Counted from the stretch's first letter, positions 33,280 to 42,797 are shown. The stretch: 64,000 bases of DNA from an uncultured Collinsella sp. (GCA_900544095.1 UQTV01000002.1:124001-188000); one strand, 5' to 3'. Notes: generated by a model from the letters alone, not told the origin. Made by a program: numbers and translations.

Positions 33280-34941
33280 ATGACCAAGCATGTGTTCGTA
33301 ACCGGTGGCGTGGTTTCGTCCCTGGGCAAGGGTATTACCGCGGCCTCGCTGGGCCGTCTGCTCAAGTCGCGTGGCTACAAAGTAACGATGCAGAAGGCCG
33401 ACCCGTATCTGAACGTCGACCCCGGTACCATGAGCCCCTTCCAGCATGGTGAGGTCTTCGTTACCGAGGATGGTTACGAGTCCGACCTGGACCTGGGTCA
33501 TTACGAGCGCTTTATTGATGAGAACCTGACCCGCGATTCCAACTTTACGACCGGCGCCATCTATAAGAGCTTGATCGCCCGCGAGCGTCGCGGCGACTTT
33601 TTGGGCGGTACCGTGCAGGTGATTCCCCACGTCACCAATGCCATTAAGGACAAGTTCCGCCGCATTGAGGAGCAGACCGGCTCCGATGTAGTCATCACCG
33701 AGCTGGGCGGCACGATCGGTGACATCGAGTCCCAACCGTTTGTCGAGGCCATCCGTCAGTACCGCAAGGAGGCCGGCCCCGAGAACGTCTGCTACATCCA
33801 CGTGTCGCTCGTTCCCTATATCGCCGCCGCCCACGAGGTCAAGACCAAGCCCACGCAGCATTCCGTCAAGGAGCTCCGCAGCTTTGGCATCCAGCCCGAT
33901 ATCATCGTGCTGCGCTCCGACCACCATATCGATGACGCTATCCGCGGAAAGATCGCAAGCTTCTGCGACGTTGACACCGATTGTGTCTTTACCAACGAGG
34001 ACTGCGCGAGCATTTACGATGTTCCGCAGCTGCTTGCCGAGCAGGACTTTGACCTGCGCATTTGCGAGCGTCTGGGTCTGGACCCGCGTGAGCGCGACAT
34101 GAGCGAGTGGAACGAGTTCCTGCGCAAACAGAATCACGCCAACCATCACGCCGACAAGGTGAAGATTGCCGTCGTGGGTAAGTACACGCAGCTGCCCGAT
34201 GCGTACCTGTCGGTTATCGAGGCCCTGCACCATGCGGGCGTCTTCTACGATCGCCATGTGGACGTCCAGCTGGTCGACGGCGAGAGCCTCGACGAGCAGA
34301 ATGTCTCCGAGGTTTTGGGCGACGCCTCGGGCATCCTGGTCCCCGGCGGCTTTGGCAAGCGCGCCCTGGAGGGCAAGATCCTCGCGGCCGAGTTTGCCCG
34401 TGAGCACAAGATTCCGTATCTGGGCATTTGCCTGGGTATGCAGGTGGCCGTGTGCGAATTTGCGCGCAACGTCGTCGGCCTTGCCGGCGCCAGCTCCTCC
34501 GAGTTCGATCCGGATGGCCCGTATAGCGTCATCGATCTGATGAGCTCGCAGGAGGACGTGACCGAGAAGGGCGGCACCATGCGCCTGGGCGCCTATCCGT
34601 GCAAGCTCGCCGCCGATACCCTTGCTCGCGAGGCATATGGCGAGGAGCTCGTCTACGAGCGTCACCGTCACCGCTTTGAGTTCAACAACGCCTTCCGTGA
34701 CCAGCTCGAGGACGCCGGTTTGGTTATCTCGGGTCTGTCGCCTGACGAGCGCCTGGTCGAGATGGTCGAGCTGCCGCGCGACGTGCATCCGTGGTATGTG
34801 GCAACCCAGGCTCATCCCGAGTTCAAGAGCCGCCCGACCAACCCGCAGCCGCTGTTCCGCGAGTTCGTGCGCGCTTCGATCGGCCAGCACGAGGGTGTCG
34901 ACCGTCTGCAGGTGACGCCCATGAACCTCGCTACGGACTAA
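33280..34941 (+). CDS. pyrG: CTP synthase
   Basis: 553 residues. The N-terminal synthetase domain begins KHVFVTGGVVSSLGKGITAASLGRLL and contains ITELGGTIGDIES. The C-terminal glutamine amidotransferase domain has YLGICLGMQ (nucleophile Cys) and the HPEF motif. It aminates UTP to CTP. A plausible promoter is TTGCGA, 17 bp, TATTAC just before the leader. xerD starts 3 nt after the stop. Confidence 0.98.
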   Translation: MTKHVFVTGGVVSSLGKGITAASLGRLLKSRGYKVTMQKADPYLNVDPGTMSPFQHGEVFVTEDGYESDLDLGHYERFIDENLTRDSNFTTGAIYKSLIARERRGDFLGGTVQVIPHVTNAIKDKFRRIEEQTGSDVVITELGGTIGDIESQPFVEAIRQYRKEAGPENVCYIHVSLVPYIAAAHEVKTKPTQHSVKELRSFGIQPDIIVLRSDHHIDDAIRGKIASFCDVDTDCVFTNEDCASIYDVPQLLAEQDFDLRICERLGLDPRERDMSEWNEFLRKQNHANHHADKVKIAVVGKYTQLPDAYLSVIEALHHAGVFYDRHVDVQLVDGESLDEQNVSEVLGDASGILVPGGFGKRALEGKILAAEFAREHKIPYLGICLGMQVAVCEFARNVVGLAGASSSEFDPDGPYSVIDLMSSQEDVTEKGGTMRLGAYPCKLAADTLAREAYGEELVYERHRHRFEFNNAFRDQLEDAGLVISGLSPDERLVEMVELPRDVHPWYVATQAHPEFKSRPTNPQPLFREFVRASIGQHEGVDRLQVTPMNLATD

Positions 34942-34943
34942 GG

Positions 34944-35885
34944 GTGCCGGCGAATAAGGAACATACCGAAGCTACTCCCTCGTCGCTCGCCGTGGCGGCG
35001 GGGGAGTATCTCGATTACCTTGCGGTCGAGCGGGGTTTGGCGCGCAACACGATTGCGGCCTATCGTCGTGACCTGACGACGTACTGCGCCTATCTGGAGC
35101 GGGTGGGTATTGTGTCTTTTGAAGAGGTGACCCGTCAGGTCGTGGAGGGCTTTGTCGCCGACCGTCGCGATGGGGGCTATTCGGATGCCTCGGTGGAGCG
35201 TGCGCTTGCGGCCGTGAAGGGCCTGCATGCCTTTTTGGTGCGCGATGGGGCTGTGGCCCAAAATCCAACGGCGGCGTTGCGCCTGCCTAAAAAGGCTGAG
35301 CGTTTGCCGGAGTATCTATCGGTGGAGGATGTCTCGGCGCTGCTCGATCAAGACTTCCCCGAGGGCGAGATGGGCTTGCGCGACCATGCCATCTTGGAAG
35401 TGCTCTACGGATGCGGTTTGCGTGTGAGCGAGTTGGTGGGACTCGATGTGGGCGATATCCATATCGACGATGGCTTTGTGCTCGTTCGCGGTAAGGGCTC
35501 GAAGGAACGCCTGTCCCCGCTGGTGGGAAGCGCGGCGCGAGCTCTGACGCTTTATGTAACTGAGGGGCGTTCTCGCTTGGCGGCCCATGCCCGCGGAACC
35601 GAGACCTCGGCGGTCTTTTTAAATAAGAACGGCCGCCGTCTGTCGCGCCAGGGCATCCATGCCATCTGTGAGCGCTACGGGCGCCAGGTGGGACTGGTGG
35701 GGCTCCATCCCCATACGCTGCGTCACTCCTTTGCCACCCATATGCTTGCGGGCGGCGCAGACCTCCGTGTGCTACAGGAGATCTTGGGACATGCCGATAT
35801 ATCGACCACGCAGGTCTACACGCATGTCGATCGTACGCAACTGACCGAGGTCTATTTGGCGGCGCACCCGCTGGCACATCGTTAA
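34944..35885 (+). CDS. xerD: Tyrosine recombinase XerD-like
   Basis: 313 residues from GTG 34944, 3 nt after pyrG. An N-terminal SAM-like DNA-binding domain (EYLDYLAVERGLARNTIAAYRRDL) is followed by the catalytic domain with YGCGLRVSEL (Arg), HPHTLRHSFATHM (HxxR) and STTQVYTHVDR (Tyr nucleophile). XerC/D-type enzymes resolve chromosome dimers. Assignment to XerD over XerC follows overall likeness and is not certain. The ribosome site is weak, which fits coupling to pyrG. Confidence 0.9.
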   Translation: MPANKEHTEATPSSLAVAAGEYLDYLAVERGLARNTIAAYRRDLTTYCAYLERVGIVSFEEVTRQVVEGFVADRRDGGYSDASVERALAAVKGLHAFLVRDGAVAQNPTAALRLPKKAERLPEYLSVEDVSALLDQDFPEGEMGLRDHAILEVLYGCGLRVSELVGLDVGDIHIDDGFVLVRGKGSKERLSPLVGSAARALTLYVTEGRSRLAAHARGTETSAVFLNKNGRRLSRQGIHAICERYGRQVGLVGLHPHTLRHSFATHMLAGGADLRVLQEILGHADISTTQVYTHVDRTQLTEVYLAAHPLAHR

Positions 35886-35916
35886 CACATCGCTGACCTG
35901 CATATTTATAGGTATT

Positions 35917-35983
35917 TGGGGACGGGCTCCAGATTGCCGCGGCGTGCTTTTGCGCGCGCATGGGCAATCTGGGGCCCGTCCCA
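35917..35983. repeat. Inverted repeat with GGGGACGGG ends after xerD
   Basis: TGGGGACGGGCTCCAGATTGCC pairs imperfectly with 35963-35983, and TTTTTC follows on the plus strand, so it can also act as the xerD terminator. Confidence 0.65.
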
Positions 35984-36109
35984 TTTTTCGCCACTTGGCG
36001 TCGCGGTGGTGGGCCGCACGGGCCTTGGGTGGGGGAGTTTGGGGGCGATGTGAACGCCATGTAAAAGGACGCAAAAATCGCCTCAAGGTCAACTTGAAGG
36101 TTGAGGTTG

Positions 36110-36143
36110 AAAGGCGGGGTGCCACAGGTGGCATCCCGCCTTT
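36110..36143 (+). terminator. Hairpin upstream of the dcw cluster
   Basis: AAAGGCGGG with TGCC pairs with GGCA and CCCGCCTTT; the U-run is short. It may insulate the division cluster. Confidence 0.5.
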
Positions 36144-36152
36144 GCTGTAAAC

Positions 36153-36262
36153 ACAACATATTGTGTTTTCGAACATATGCTCGGGGGTGTTTTACAACAT
36201 ATTGGGGGTGGAATGGTGGGGCGGGGTGGGGGAAGGGGTGGGGAAAGGTGTTGAAAAATGGG
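36153..36262 (+). promoter_or_regulatory. dcw cluster control region: LexA-like word and G-rich TGGG repeats
   Basis: ACAACATATTG occurs at 36153-36163 and 36194-36204. Between them TCGAACATATGCTCGG (36169-36184) is close to the actinobacterial LexA box. Then TGGG words start at 36203, 36217, 36227, 36239 and 36259; the pair at 36217 and 36227 has the 10-bp period of MraZ sites, which are TGGG repeats in front of mraZ. G-runs at 36204-36243 could also form a quadruplex. Confidence 0.45.
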
Positions 36263-36347
36263 GCGGTTCCCCATATTATTGATGACGTCGACAGGCGGGG
36301 TGGTTTCCCGCGTACGTGCCATCTGAGTAACCGAGGGGAGGGCGCAC

Positions 36348-36782
36348 ATGGGAATGACTGGTGCATACGAGCGCAATCTCGATGCAAAAGGTCGTCTATC
36401 CCTGCCTGCGCCCCTTCGCGAGGAGCTTGGAGAGCACGTTCGCGTGTTTAAAGCCCTGGATGTCGATGCTCTGTACGTGTTCTCTGCCGAGGCCTTCGAT
36501 AAGTGGGTCGAAGGACTCTTCGCGGGTCGTGAGGGCCACGAGGGTTTTAACCCGCGTGACATTAATGACCAGAAGCTCATGAGGGCGATCAACAAGCGCA
36601 CCACGTCGATGGACGTGGACAGCGCCGGTCGTATCGGTCTTTCCGAGTCTCTCCGCAAGCAGGCGAACCTCGACCGCGAGGTTACGGTTGTGGGCAACTA
36701 CGACCACCTTGAGGTTTGGGATCGCGCCGCGGCCGATGAGGACGATGACGATGAGGCCCTGCTGGACCTCTTCTTCTCGTAA
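36348..36782 (+). CDS. mraZ: MraZ, regulator of the division cluster
   Basis: 144 residues with the paired AbrB-like halves: GAYERNLDAKGRLSLPAPLREEL near the start and MDVDSAGRIGLSESLRKQANL in the second half (both DxxGR). MraZ binds DNA upstream of its own operon and controls dcw transcription. AGGGGAGGG precedes ATG 36348. It opens the cluster, which continues without a strong terminator. Confidence 0.95.
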   Translation: MGMTGAYERNLDAKGRLSLPAPLREELGEHVRVFKALDVDALYVFSAEAFDKWVEGLFAGREGHEGFNPRDINDQKLMRAINKRTTSMDVDSAGRIGLSESLRKQANLDREVTVVGNYDHLEVWDRAAADEDDDDEALLDLFFS

Positions 36783-36802
36783 GGGCAAGGCACGGGTAAC
36801 GG

Positions 36803-37768
36803 ATGGAGCGTGGGATCTTGACACAAGAATATCGGCATGAACCTGTCATGCTCGGCGAAGTGCTTGAGTCGCTGCGGCTAAAGAGCGGCTCCGTTGTCTG
36901 CGATTGCACCCTTGGCGGTGCCGGCCATTCGGTAAAGATGGCCGCGCAGGTGGGGGAGACGGGCCTTTTGCTCGGCGTCGATCAGGACGACATGGCCCTC
37001 GAGGCCGCTGGCGCCCGTCTGGACCGCGAGGTTCCCGGAGTTCCGCACCAGCTGCTGAAGGGCAACTTCGGCGACTTGGACGAGCTGCTTTGCTCGGCCG
37101 AGGTGCCCGGGGTCGATGGCTTCCTGTTCGATTTGGGCGTTTCGTCACCGCAACTCGATATCCCTGGCAGGGGCTTTTCGTATAACGAGGACGCCCCATT
37201 GGACATGCGGATGGATCCGGGTAATAACACCTTAAACGCAGCTGAGGTCATCAACACCTATAACGAACACGACCTCGCCCGGATTCTACGCGTCTACGGC
37301 GAAGAGAAGTTTGCCTCGCAGATCGCGCGCGAGATCGTGCGCCGCCGCGAGCAAGAACCGATCGAAACCACCGGCCAATTTGTCGAGATCATCAAGGCGG
37401 GTATCCCGGCTGCCGCTCGTCGGCATGGCGGACACCCGGCCAAGAAAAGTTTCCAGGCCATTCGCATCGAGGTCAATCACGAGCTCGATGTGCTCGAACG
37501 AGGGCTTGATGCCGCCACCAGGTGGCTCAACCCGGGCGGACGTATCTGCGTCATCTCGTATCACTCGCTCGAGGACCGTATCGTAAAGAACCACTTTAAG
37601 GAGATGAGCCAGGGGTGCACGTGTCCGCCGGAGATTCCGGTGTGCGTGTGCGGCAACGTGCCGATACTCAAGGTCATCACCCGCAAACCCCTGGTTGCCC
37701 AGCCTGATGAGGTTGAGCGCAACCCTCGGGCGAGATCAGCCAAAATCCGCGTGGCGCAGCGTCTGTAG
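36803..37768 (+). CDS. rsmH: 16S rRNA m4C1402 methyltransferase
   Basis: 321 residues. YRHEPVMLGEVLESL, the SAM motif DCTLGGAGHS, FDLGVSSPQLD and the late NPRARSAKIRVAQR tail are RsmH signatures. It methylates N4 of C1402 in 16S rRNA. The start could be ATG 36803 or TTG 36818; the latter gives TQEYRHEPV, closer to the family N terminus, and has GGAG 10 nt upstream. Follows mraZ by 20 bp. Confidence 0.95.
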   Translation: MERGILTQEYRHEPVMLGEVLESLRLKSGSVVCDCTLGGAGHSVKMAAQVGETGLLLGVDQDDMALEAAGARLDREVPGVPHQLLKGNFGDLDELLCSAEVPGVDGFLFDLGVSSPQLDIPGRGFSYNEDAPLDMRMDPGNNTLNAAEVINTYNEHDLARILRVYGEEKFASQIAREIVRRREQEPIETTGQFVEIIKAGIPAAARRHGGHPAKKSFQAIRIEVNHELDVLERGLDAATRWLNPGGRICVISYHSLEDRIVKNHFKEMSQGCTCPPEIPVCVCGNVPILKVITRKPLVAQPDEVERNPRARSAKIRVAQRL

Positions 37769-37858
37769 GCGCGACCGCGCGATATTGGACCTCCCGCTCG
37801 CACCATAAACGAAGCTTAAACACACTACCAACGTACTCGGGATGGGAGGCGGCATATC

Positions 37859-38329
37859 ATGGGCTACAACACTTCAAGCGCAGCACTCGCCTATGATATG
37901 AACGCCATGCCCGCCTATCGTGAGACGCCGCAGGCCCCCGTTGCTCCCCGTGAGCAGCGCACGCCGCGCTTTGATGTCTACACGGGCGCGGGCCGTCAGG
38001 CAAACCAGGCGGTAAGCCCGGTTTTCATGAGCGTTCTTAAAACGTTTTGCATCATTGCGGCTATCTTCATGACGATCGGCGTCGCCCGCGTGGCGCTCGC
38101 CGGCGTTACGGCCCAGGTGCTCAACAGCAACGCCGAGCTTACCAACACGCTCGAAAAGGCGACCGATGAGAGCTCCGACCTGGAGGTCATGCACTCGGTC
38201 TATGGCGCCGACACGCGCATTCGCGACCTTGCGGGCGCTTATGGCATGGTGGAGCCCAGCGAGAGCGTTACACTTGACTTTTCGCAGGATGCAGCCGCGG
38301 GCGCCAACGCGACCGCGACCGCTCAGTAG
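37859..38329 (+). CDS. ftsL: FtsL-like division protein
   Basis: 156 residues with low similarity but typical layout: a cytoplasmic N-terminal tail of about 55 residues, one membrane segment (VLKTFCIIAAIFMTIGVARVALAGV), then a short heptad-like helix (AQVLNSNAELTNTLEKAT) outside. Position between rsmH and ftsI is where ftsL lies in most dcw clusters. FtsL joins FtsQ to activate septal synthesis by FtsWI. GGGAGGCGG precedes ATG. Confidence 0.75.
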   Translation: MGYNTSSAALAYDMNAMPAYRETPQAPVAPREQRTPRFDVYTGAGRQANQAVSPVFMSVLKTFCIIAAIFMTIGVARVALAGVTAQVLNSNAELTNTLEKATDESSDLEVMHSVYGADTRIRDLAGAYGMVEPSESVTLDFSQDAAAGANATATAQ

Positions 38330-38346
38330 CAAGACGGTAGCTGAGT

Positions 38347-40212
38347 ATGACAAATGACTATCGCCGCGGTTCCGATAGGGGCCGCGGTTCTGGACGTCCC
38401 TCGTCGCGGGGACGTTCTGGTTATCAAGGAACGGGTCGGCAATCTTACAACGCCGGGCGGTCCCGTGGCAACGACCCGGCGTCGCGACTTCGCGGCTCGG
38501 GCGGCCCTCAAGTGCATAACACCAGGTCGCGCAAGAGTTCGCCGACCGAATGGCTCACAGGCACGCCTCTGCCTCGCCGCAAAGCCGTCATGGGATTCAT
38601 TGGGCTTGGCTTGGGCTTGGGCGTCTTTCGCCTTGCCGACTATCAGGTTGTCGAAGCCGATAAACTGCGCGAGCGTGCCGATGCGCGTCGCCTGCTTGCG
38701 CAGACCCTCTATGCCAAACGTGGCACCATCTACGACCGCAACGGTAACGTGCTGGCGTCGTCGGTCGAATGTCGCAACATCGCCGTGAACCCGCAGCTTG
38801 TCGAGGACGTTGACAAGACGGTGTCGGCGCTGGTCAAGGCAACTGGAATCGATAAAAAGACCTGCCGCAAACTCGTTGAGTCCGATGGAACCTGGGTGTA
38901 TATCAAACGCCAGGTGGACGAAGACGATGCTGCGACGCTGGAGAAGAAGAACCTGCCCGGTGTGCTTTTTGAGCAGGCCATGAAGCGCGTATATCCATAC
39001 GGCAATCTGGCATCGCAGGTGCTGGGTGTAGTGAATGTGGACAACGATGGCTTGACGGGTCTCGAAAAGCAATACAACAAGCTTCTGACCGGCACGAACG
39101 GTTCTCTCGTACGCGAGCGCGCGAGGGACGGCAGCTATATCGCGGGCGGTGCCTATAAAAAGGTGGCTGCGGTCGACGGCGTTGATATCGTGACGACGCT
39201 CGACGTCAATATCCAGCGTGCGGCCGAGGATGCCCTGGCAGAGGCAGTTGAGAAGACTAAGGCCAAGAACGGCTCGGCGCTGGTCACCGATCCTACGACA
39301 GGCGAGATCTTGGCAGCCTGCTCGTATCCGACTTACGACCAGACCAATCTGGAAAACGCCAAGACCGAGGATATGAACTTGCGCCTGGTCACCGACGCCT
39401 ACGAGCCCGGCTCGGTCTTTAAGACGCTCGTGGCGGGCGCCGGCTTCGACTTGGGCGTCGTGCGATCGAGTACGTCGTTTGAGGTGCCGGCGAGCATCAA
39501 GGTGGGCGACGATACCGTCACCGATGCCGACAAGCGCGACTACGCCATGACCATGGATGTGCGCGAGATGATGCGCCGTTCGTCCAACGTGGGCTTTGTC
39601 CTGGTGGGGCGCAAGATCGGTGCCGATGACTTTGCCGCTTATGTGGACAAGTGGGGCATCGGTCACAGCTCTGGTGTCGATTTTCCGGGCGAGAGCCTGG
39701 GTATCGTCAAGGAGCGTGACCAGTATGACGGCGCCACGCTGGGCTCGATGAGCTTTGGACAGGCGCTGTCCGTCTCGCCGATTGAGATCGCACGCGCCGT
39801 GGGCGGCATCGCCAACGGCGGCGTGATGATGACACCGCACTTCTATAAGTCCAGCAAAGGCGACGAGAAGGACTGGGGCGAAGGCGAGCGCGCGATTTCG
39901 GAGGACGCCGCATCCCAGGTGACATCGTGCATGCAGACGGTCGTGTCCGAGGGAACGGGCGTTGGCGGCGCGGTTGACGGCTATGACGTGGCGGGTAAGA
40001 CCGGTACGGCCGAACGCGCCGACGAGAACGGCGGCTACCTCAAGGAGAACTACATGTCGTCCTTTATGGGCTTTGCACCGGCACAATCGCCCAAGGTGCT
40101 GTGCTATATCACGCTCGACGGAACGCCGAGCGGCTCAGATGCCGCTGCGGTGCCGTTCCAGTCCATTATGGCCAACGCGCTCGACGTGCTGGGTATCCCG
40201 CACACGAAGTAG
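38347..40212 (+). CDS. ftsI: FtsI/PBP2-type septal transpeptidase
   Basis: 621 residues. An unusually Arg/Gly/Ser-rich cytoplasmic tail (about 1-75) is followed by one membrane segment, the dimerisation region with RGTIYDRNGNVLA, and the transpeptidase domain with EPGSVFKTL (SxxK), RRSSNVG (SxN) and GKTGTAERA (KTG). No PASTA domain is present. It cross-links septal peptidoglycan with FtsW. The gene begins 17 nt after ftsL. Confidence 0.94.
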   Translation: MTNDYRRGSDRGRGSGRPSSRGRSGYQGTGRQSYNAGRSRGNDPASRLRGSGGPQVHNTRSRKSSPTEWLTGTPLPRRKAVMGFIGLGLGLGVFRLADYQVVEADKLRERADARRLLAQTLYAKRGTIYDRNGNVLASSVECRNIAVNPQLVEDVDKTVSALVKATGIDKKTCRKLVESDGTWVYIKRQVDEDDAATLEKKNLPGVLFEQAMKRVYPYGNLASQVLGVVNVDNDGLTGLEKQYNKLLTGTNGSLVRERARDGSYIAGGAYKKVAAVDGVDIVTTLDVNIQRAAEDALAEAVEKTKAKNGSALVTDPTTGEILAACSYPTYDQTNLENAKTEDMNLRLVTDAYEPGSVFKTLVAGAGFDLGVVRSSTSFEVPASIKVGDDTVTDADKRDYAMTMDVREMMRRSSNVGFVLVGRKIGADDFAAYVDKWGIGHSSGVDFPGESLGIVKERDQYDGATLGSMSFGQALSVSPIEIARAVGGIANGGVMMTPHFYKSSKGDEKDWGEGERAISEDAASQVTSCMQTVVSEGTGVGGAVDGYDVAGKTGTAERADENGGYLKENYMSSFMGFAPAQSPKVLCYITLDGTPSGSDAAAVPFQSIMANALDVLGIPHTK

Positions 40213-40340
40213 GGGGTTACAATCTTTGGGGCGTGGTTTGTTGTCCCATATGAGGGGTGTTCACATGCCCTGCACCACGCATGCGCGGCGCTGGGATACA
40301 ATACGCCGATAGCATTATTTAGGTTTACAGGGGAGCTGCA

Positions 40341-41765
40341 ATGATAGAGATCGCCGTCAACAACCTCGCGGCCGCAACAGGGGCCCGAACCGTGACGGGA
40401 GAAGTCGATCGGGTATGCCGCGGGTGCGTTATCGACTCGCGCCAGGTCGAGGAAGGGACGATTTTCGTCGCCTTTCCCGGTGAAAACGTCGACGGCAATG
40501 ATTTTGCTTCCCGTGCGGTCCAGTCGGGTGCCGGCGCCGTCGTGATGACGCGTGAGCCCGAGGCCGAGCTGGTCTCGCTGGCGCAGGACAAGGGCTGTGC
40601 CATCTTGCTGACCGATGATCCCGAGGAGTTTCTGCTGCGTTTGGCGCATGCGTATCGCCTGGAGCTTGGCTGCCTGGTCGTTGGCATTACCGGCTCTATC
40701 GGCAAGACAACGACCAAGGACGTGCTCGCCGCGGTGCTCGCCAAGCGCTATCGCGTTTGGGCAACCAAGGGTAACTACAACAACCTGATCGGTATGCCGC
40801 TCACGGTGCTGGCGGCCCCTGCCGACACCGAGGTTCTGGTGCTCGAGATGGGCATGAACCATTTCCACGAGATTGAGCGCATGTCTCAGTCCGCCAATCC
40901 CAACCTTGCCATCGTGAGCAAGATCGGCACCTCTCATATCGGCATTTTGGGCAGCCGCGAGAACATCGCCCGCGCTAAGGCCGAGATTGTACAGGGCATG
41001 TGCGCCGCCGGCGACTATTTGCCGCTGCTGGTTTTGGGCGGCGAGGACGATTTTACGCCGTTCATTCGCGATACGTTCGCCCAGCCTGCTGGTATCGACG
41101 TGATGCTGGCCGGTGTCTCTGACGATGATGAGGTCCGCGCCCGCGACGTTCGCGTTGATGACGAGGGCCGTCCGGTCTTTACGCTCGATTTTGGTCAGGG
41201 CGAGACAATCGATACCATGCTTGCCATCCCCGGCGTGCAGTCCGTTCCTAATGCCGTTAAGGCCGCCGCGGTTGCCTATCGCCTGGGCGTGACGCCCGAG
41301 CAGATCGATGCTGCCTTTAGGGGCCTCACGATCACCGGTCACCGCCAGGAGATCAAGCGCGCCAAGAGCGGTGCCCGCGTCATCGATGACTCCTATAACG
41401 CCAGCGCCGAATCGATGGCAGCCGGTCTCGACCTGCTGTGCTCGCTTTCGTGCACGGGGTCTCGCATGGCGATCCTGGGCGAGATGGGCGAGATGGGCGA
41501 TGAGGCTCCTCGCATGCATGAGCTCGTGGGCGCTTATGCCGCCGCCAAGAAGCTCGACATGCTGGCGTGCGTGGGTGGTGAGCTGGCCCAGCTTATGGCC
41601 GATGCCGCACGCATGATGGGCATGGACGAGGACCGCATCCAGGTGTTCTCCGATTATCAGCAGGTGCTCGACCGCATGGGCGGCGCGCTTGAAAAACATG
41701 ATGTTGTACTGGTCAAGGGTTCCCGCTTTGTTGAGCTCGACCGCTTTGTGGAAGGTGTGTGCTAG
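40341..41765 (+). CDS. murF: UDP-MurNAc-tripeptide D-Ala-D-Ala ligase
   Basis: 474 residues with GITGSIGKTTTKD (ATP site, about 115-127), NYNNLIGMPLTVL and VIDDSYNASAESM, as in MurF. It adds the terminal dipeptide to the peptidoglycan precursor. murE, which usually precedes murF, is absent here. AGGGGAG precedes ATG 40341; the 128-bp gap before it is the largest in the cluster so far and may contain an internal promoter. Confidence 0.95.
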   Translation: MIEIAVNNLAAATGARTVTGEVDRVCRGCVIDSRQVEEGTIFVAFPGENVDGNDFASRAVQSGAGAVVMTREPEAELVSLAQDKGCAILLTDDPEEFLLRLAHAYRLELGCLVVGITGSIGKTTTKDVLAAVLAKRYRVWATKGNYNNLIGMPLTVLAAPADTEVLVLEMGMNHFHEIERMSQSANPNLAIVSKIGTSHIGILGSRENIARAKAEIVQGMCAAGDYLPLLVLGGEDDFTPFIRDTFAQPAGIDVMLAGVSDDDEVRARDVRVDDEGRPVFTLDFGQGETIDTMLAIPGVQSVPNAVKAAAVAYRLGVTPEQIDAAFRGLTITGHRQEIKRAKSGARVIDDSYNASAESMAAGLDLLCSLSCTGSRMAILGEMGEMGDEAPRMHELVGAYAAAKKLDMLACVGGELAQLMADAARMMGMDEDRIQVFSDYQQVLDRMGGALEKHDVVLVKGSRFVELDRFVEGVC

Positions 41766-41768
41766 CCC

Positions 41769-42788
41769 ATGTTCGGCAATCCCTCGTATCCAACGTATCA
41801 GGCTTTTTTGGGGCTTGGCATCGCCGCAGCCATCGCGCTGCTGCTCATGCCGTGGTGGATCAAGCTGCTCAAGGTCGAGGGTATCGGCCAACAGGTTCGT
41901 GCCGACGGCCCCAAGCGTCATTTGGTTAAGCAGGGAACGCCCACCATGGGTGGCGTTGTCATCCTCGTCGCGATCTCGCTGACCTGCCTGCTGATGGGCA
42001 AGCTCACCACCGAGCTCGTACTCGTGCTGCTCGCCACGCTGGCGACCGGCGTGCTGGGCCTGATCGACGACCTGACCTCCGTTACGCATGGGCGCTCGCT
42101 CGGTCTGACGCCCCATGCCAAGATGATCGGCCTAACCATTATCTGTGTCACCTTTACGGTACTTGCCGTCAACTGGTGCGGCGTCGCCCCCGAGATTCGT
42201 TTTCCCGGTGGGTTGACGATCGACCTTGGCGTGCTTTCGACCACCATCTGCGGCTATTCGTTCCCGTGGCTCTATATTGTCTTTTGCTGGTTGATGATTG
42301 CCGGTCTTTCTAATGCCGTGAACCTGACCGATGGCCTTGACGGTCTTGCTGGCGGCACCTCCATGATCGCCATGCTCGCCATGGCTGCCATGGCGTTTCT
42401 GCACGGAGACGTGAACCTGTCCATCTTCTGCACCGCGTGTGCCGGTGCCTGCTTGGGCTTTCTGTGGTTCAACTGCTATCCGGCGAGCATCTTTATGGGT
42501 GATACCGGCTCGCTTGCTCTGGGTGCCGCGTTTGCCTGTACGTCCATCATGACTAACACCGAGGTCGTCTCCCTCATCATCGGCGGCCTGTTTATCGTTG
42601 AGACCCTGTCGGTCATGATTCAGGTTGTCTACTTCCACTTTACGCACAAGCGCGTCTTCCTTATGGCGCCCATCCATCATCATTTCGAAAAGAAGGGTTG
42701 GGCCGAGACCAAGGTCGTCATCCGTTTTTGGATTATCGCTGCGGCATTTGGTGCCGTTGGCCTTGCTCTGTTCTTCCAGTTGGGATAG
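41769..42788 (+). CDS. mraY: Phospho-MurNAc-pentapeptide transferase
   Basis: 339 residues, about ten membrane segments. GTPTMGGV near residue 57, FIDDL-like LIDDLTSVTHGRSLGL, NAVNLTDGLDGLAGG, FMGDTGSLALG and the cytoplasmic APIHHHFE motif are diagnostic. It makes lipid I from UDP-MurNAc-pentapeptide and undecaprenyl phosphate. Starts 3 nt after murF. Confidence 0.97.
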   Translation: MFGNPSYPTYQAFLGLGIAAAIALLLMPWWIKLLKVEGIGQQVRADGPKRHLVKQGTPTMGGVVILVAISLTCLLMGKLTTELVLVLLATLATGVLGLIDDLTSVTHGRSLGLTPHAKMIGLTIICVTFTVLAVNWCGVAPEIRFPGGLTIDLGVLSTTICGYSFPWLYIVFCWLMIAGLSNAVNLTDGLDGLAGGTSMIAMLAMAAMAFLHGDVNLSIFCTACAGACLGFLWFNCYPASIFMGDTGSLALGAAFACTSIMTNTEVVSLIIGGLFIVETLSVMIQVVYFHFTHKRVFLMAPIHHHFEKKGWAETKVVIRFWIIAAAFGAVGLALFFQLG

Positions 42789-42797
42789 TGGTCTTTC

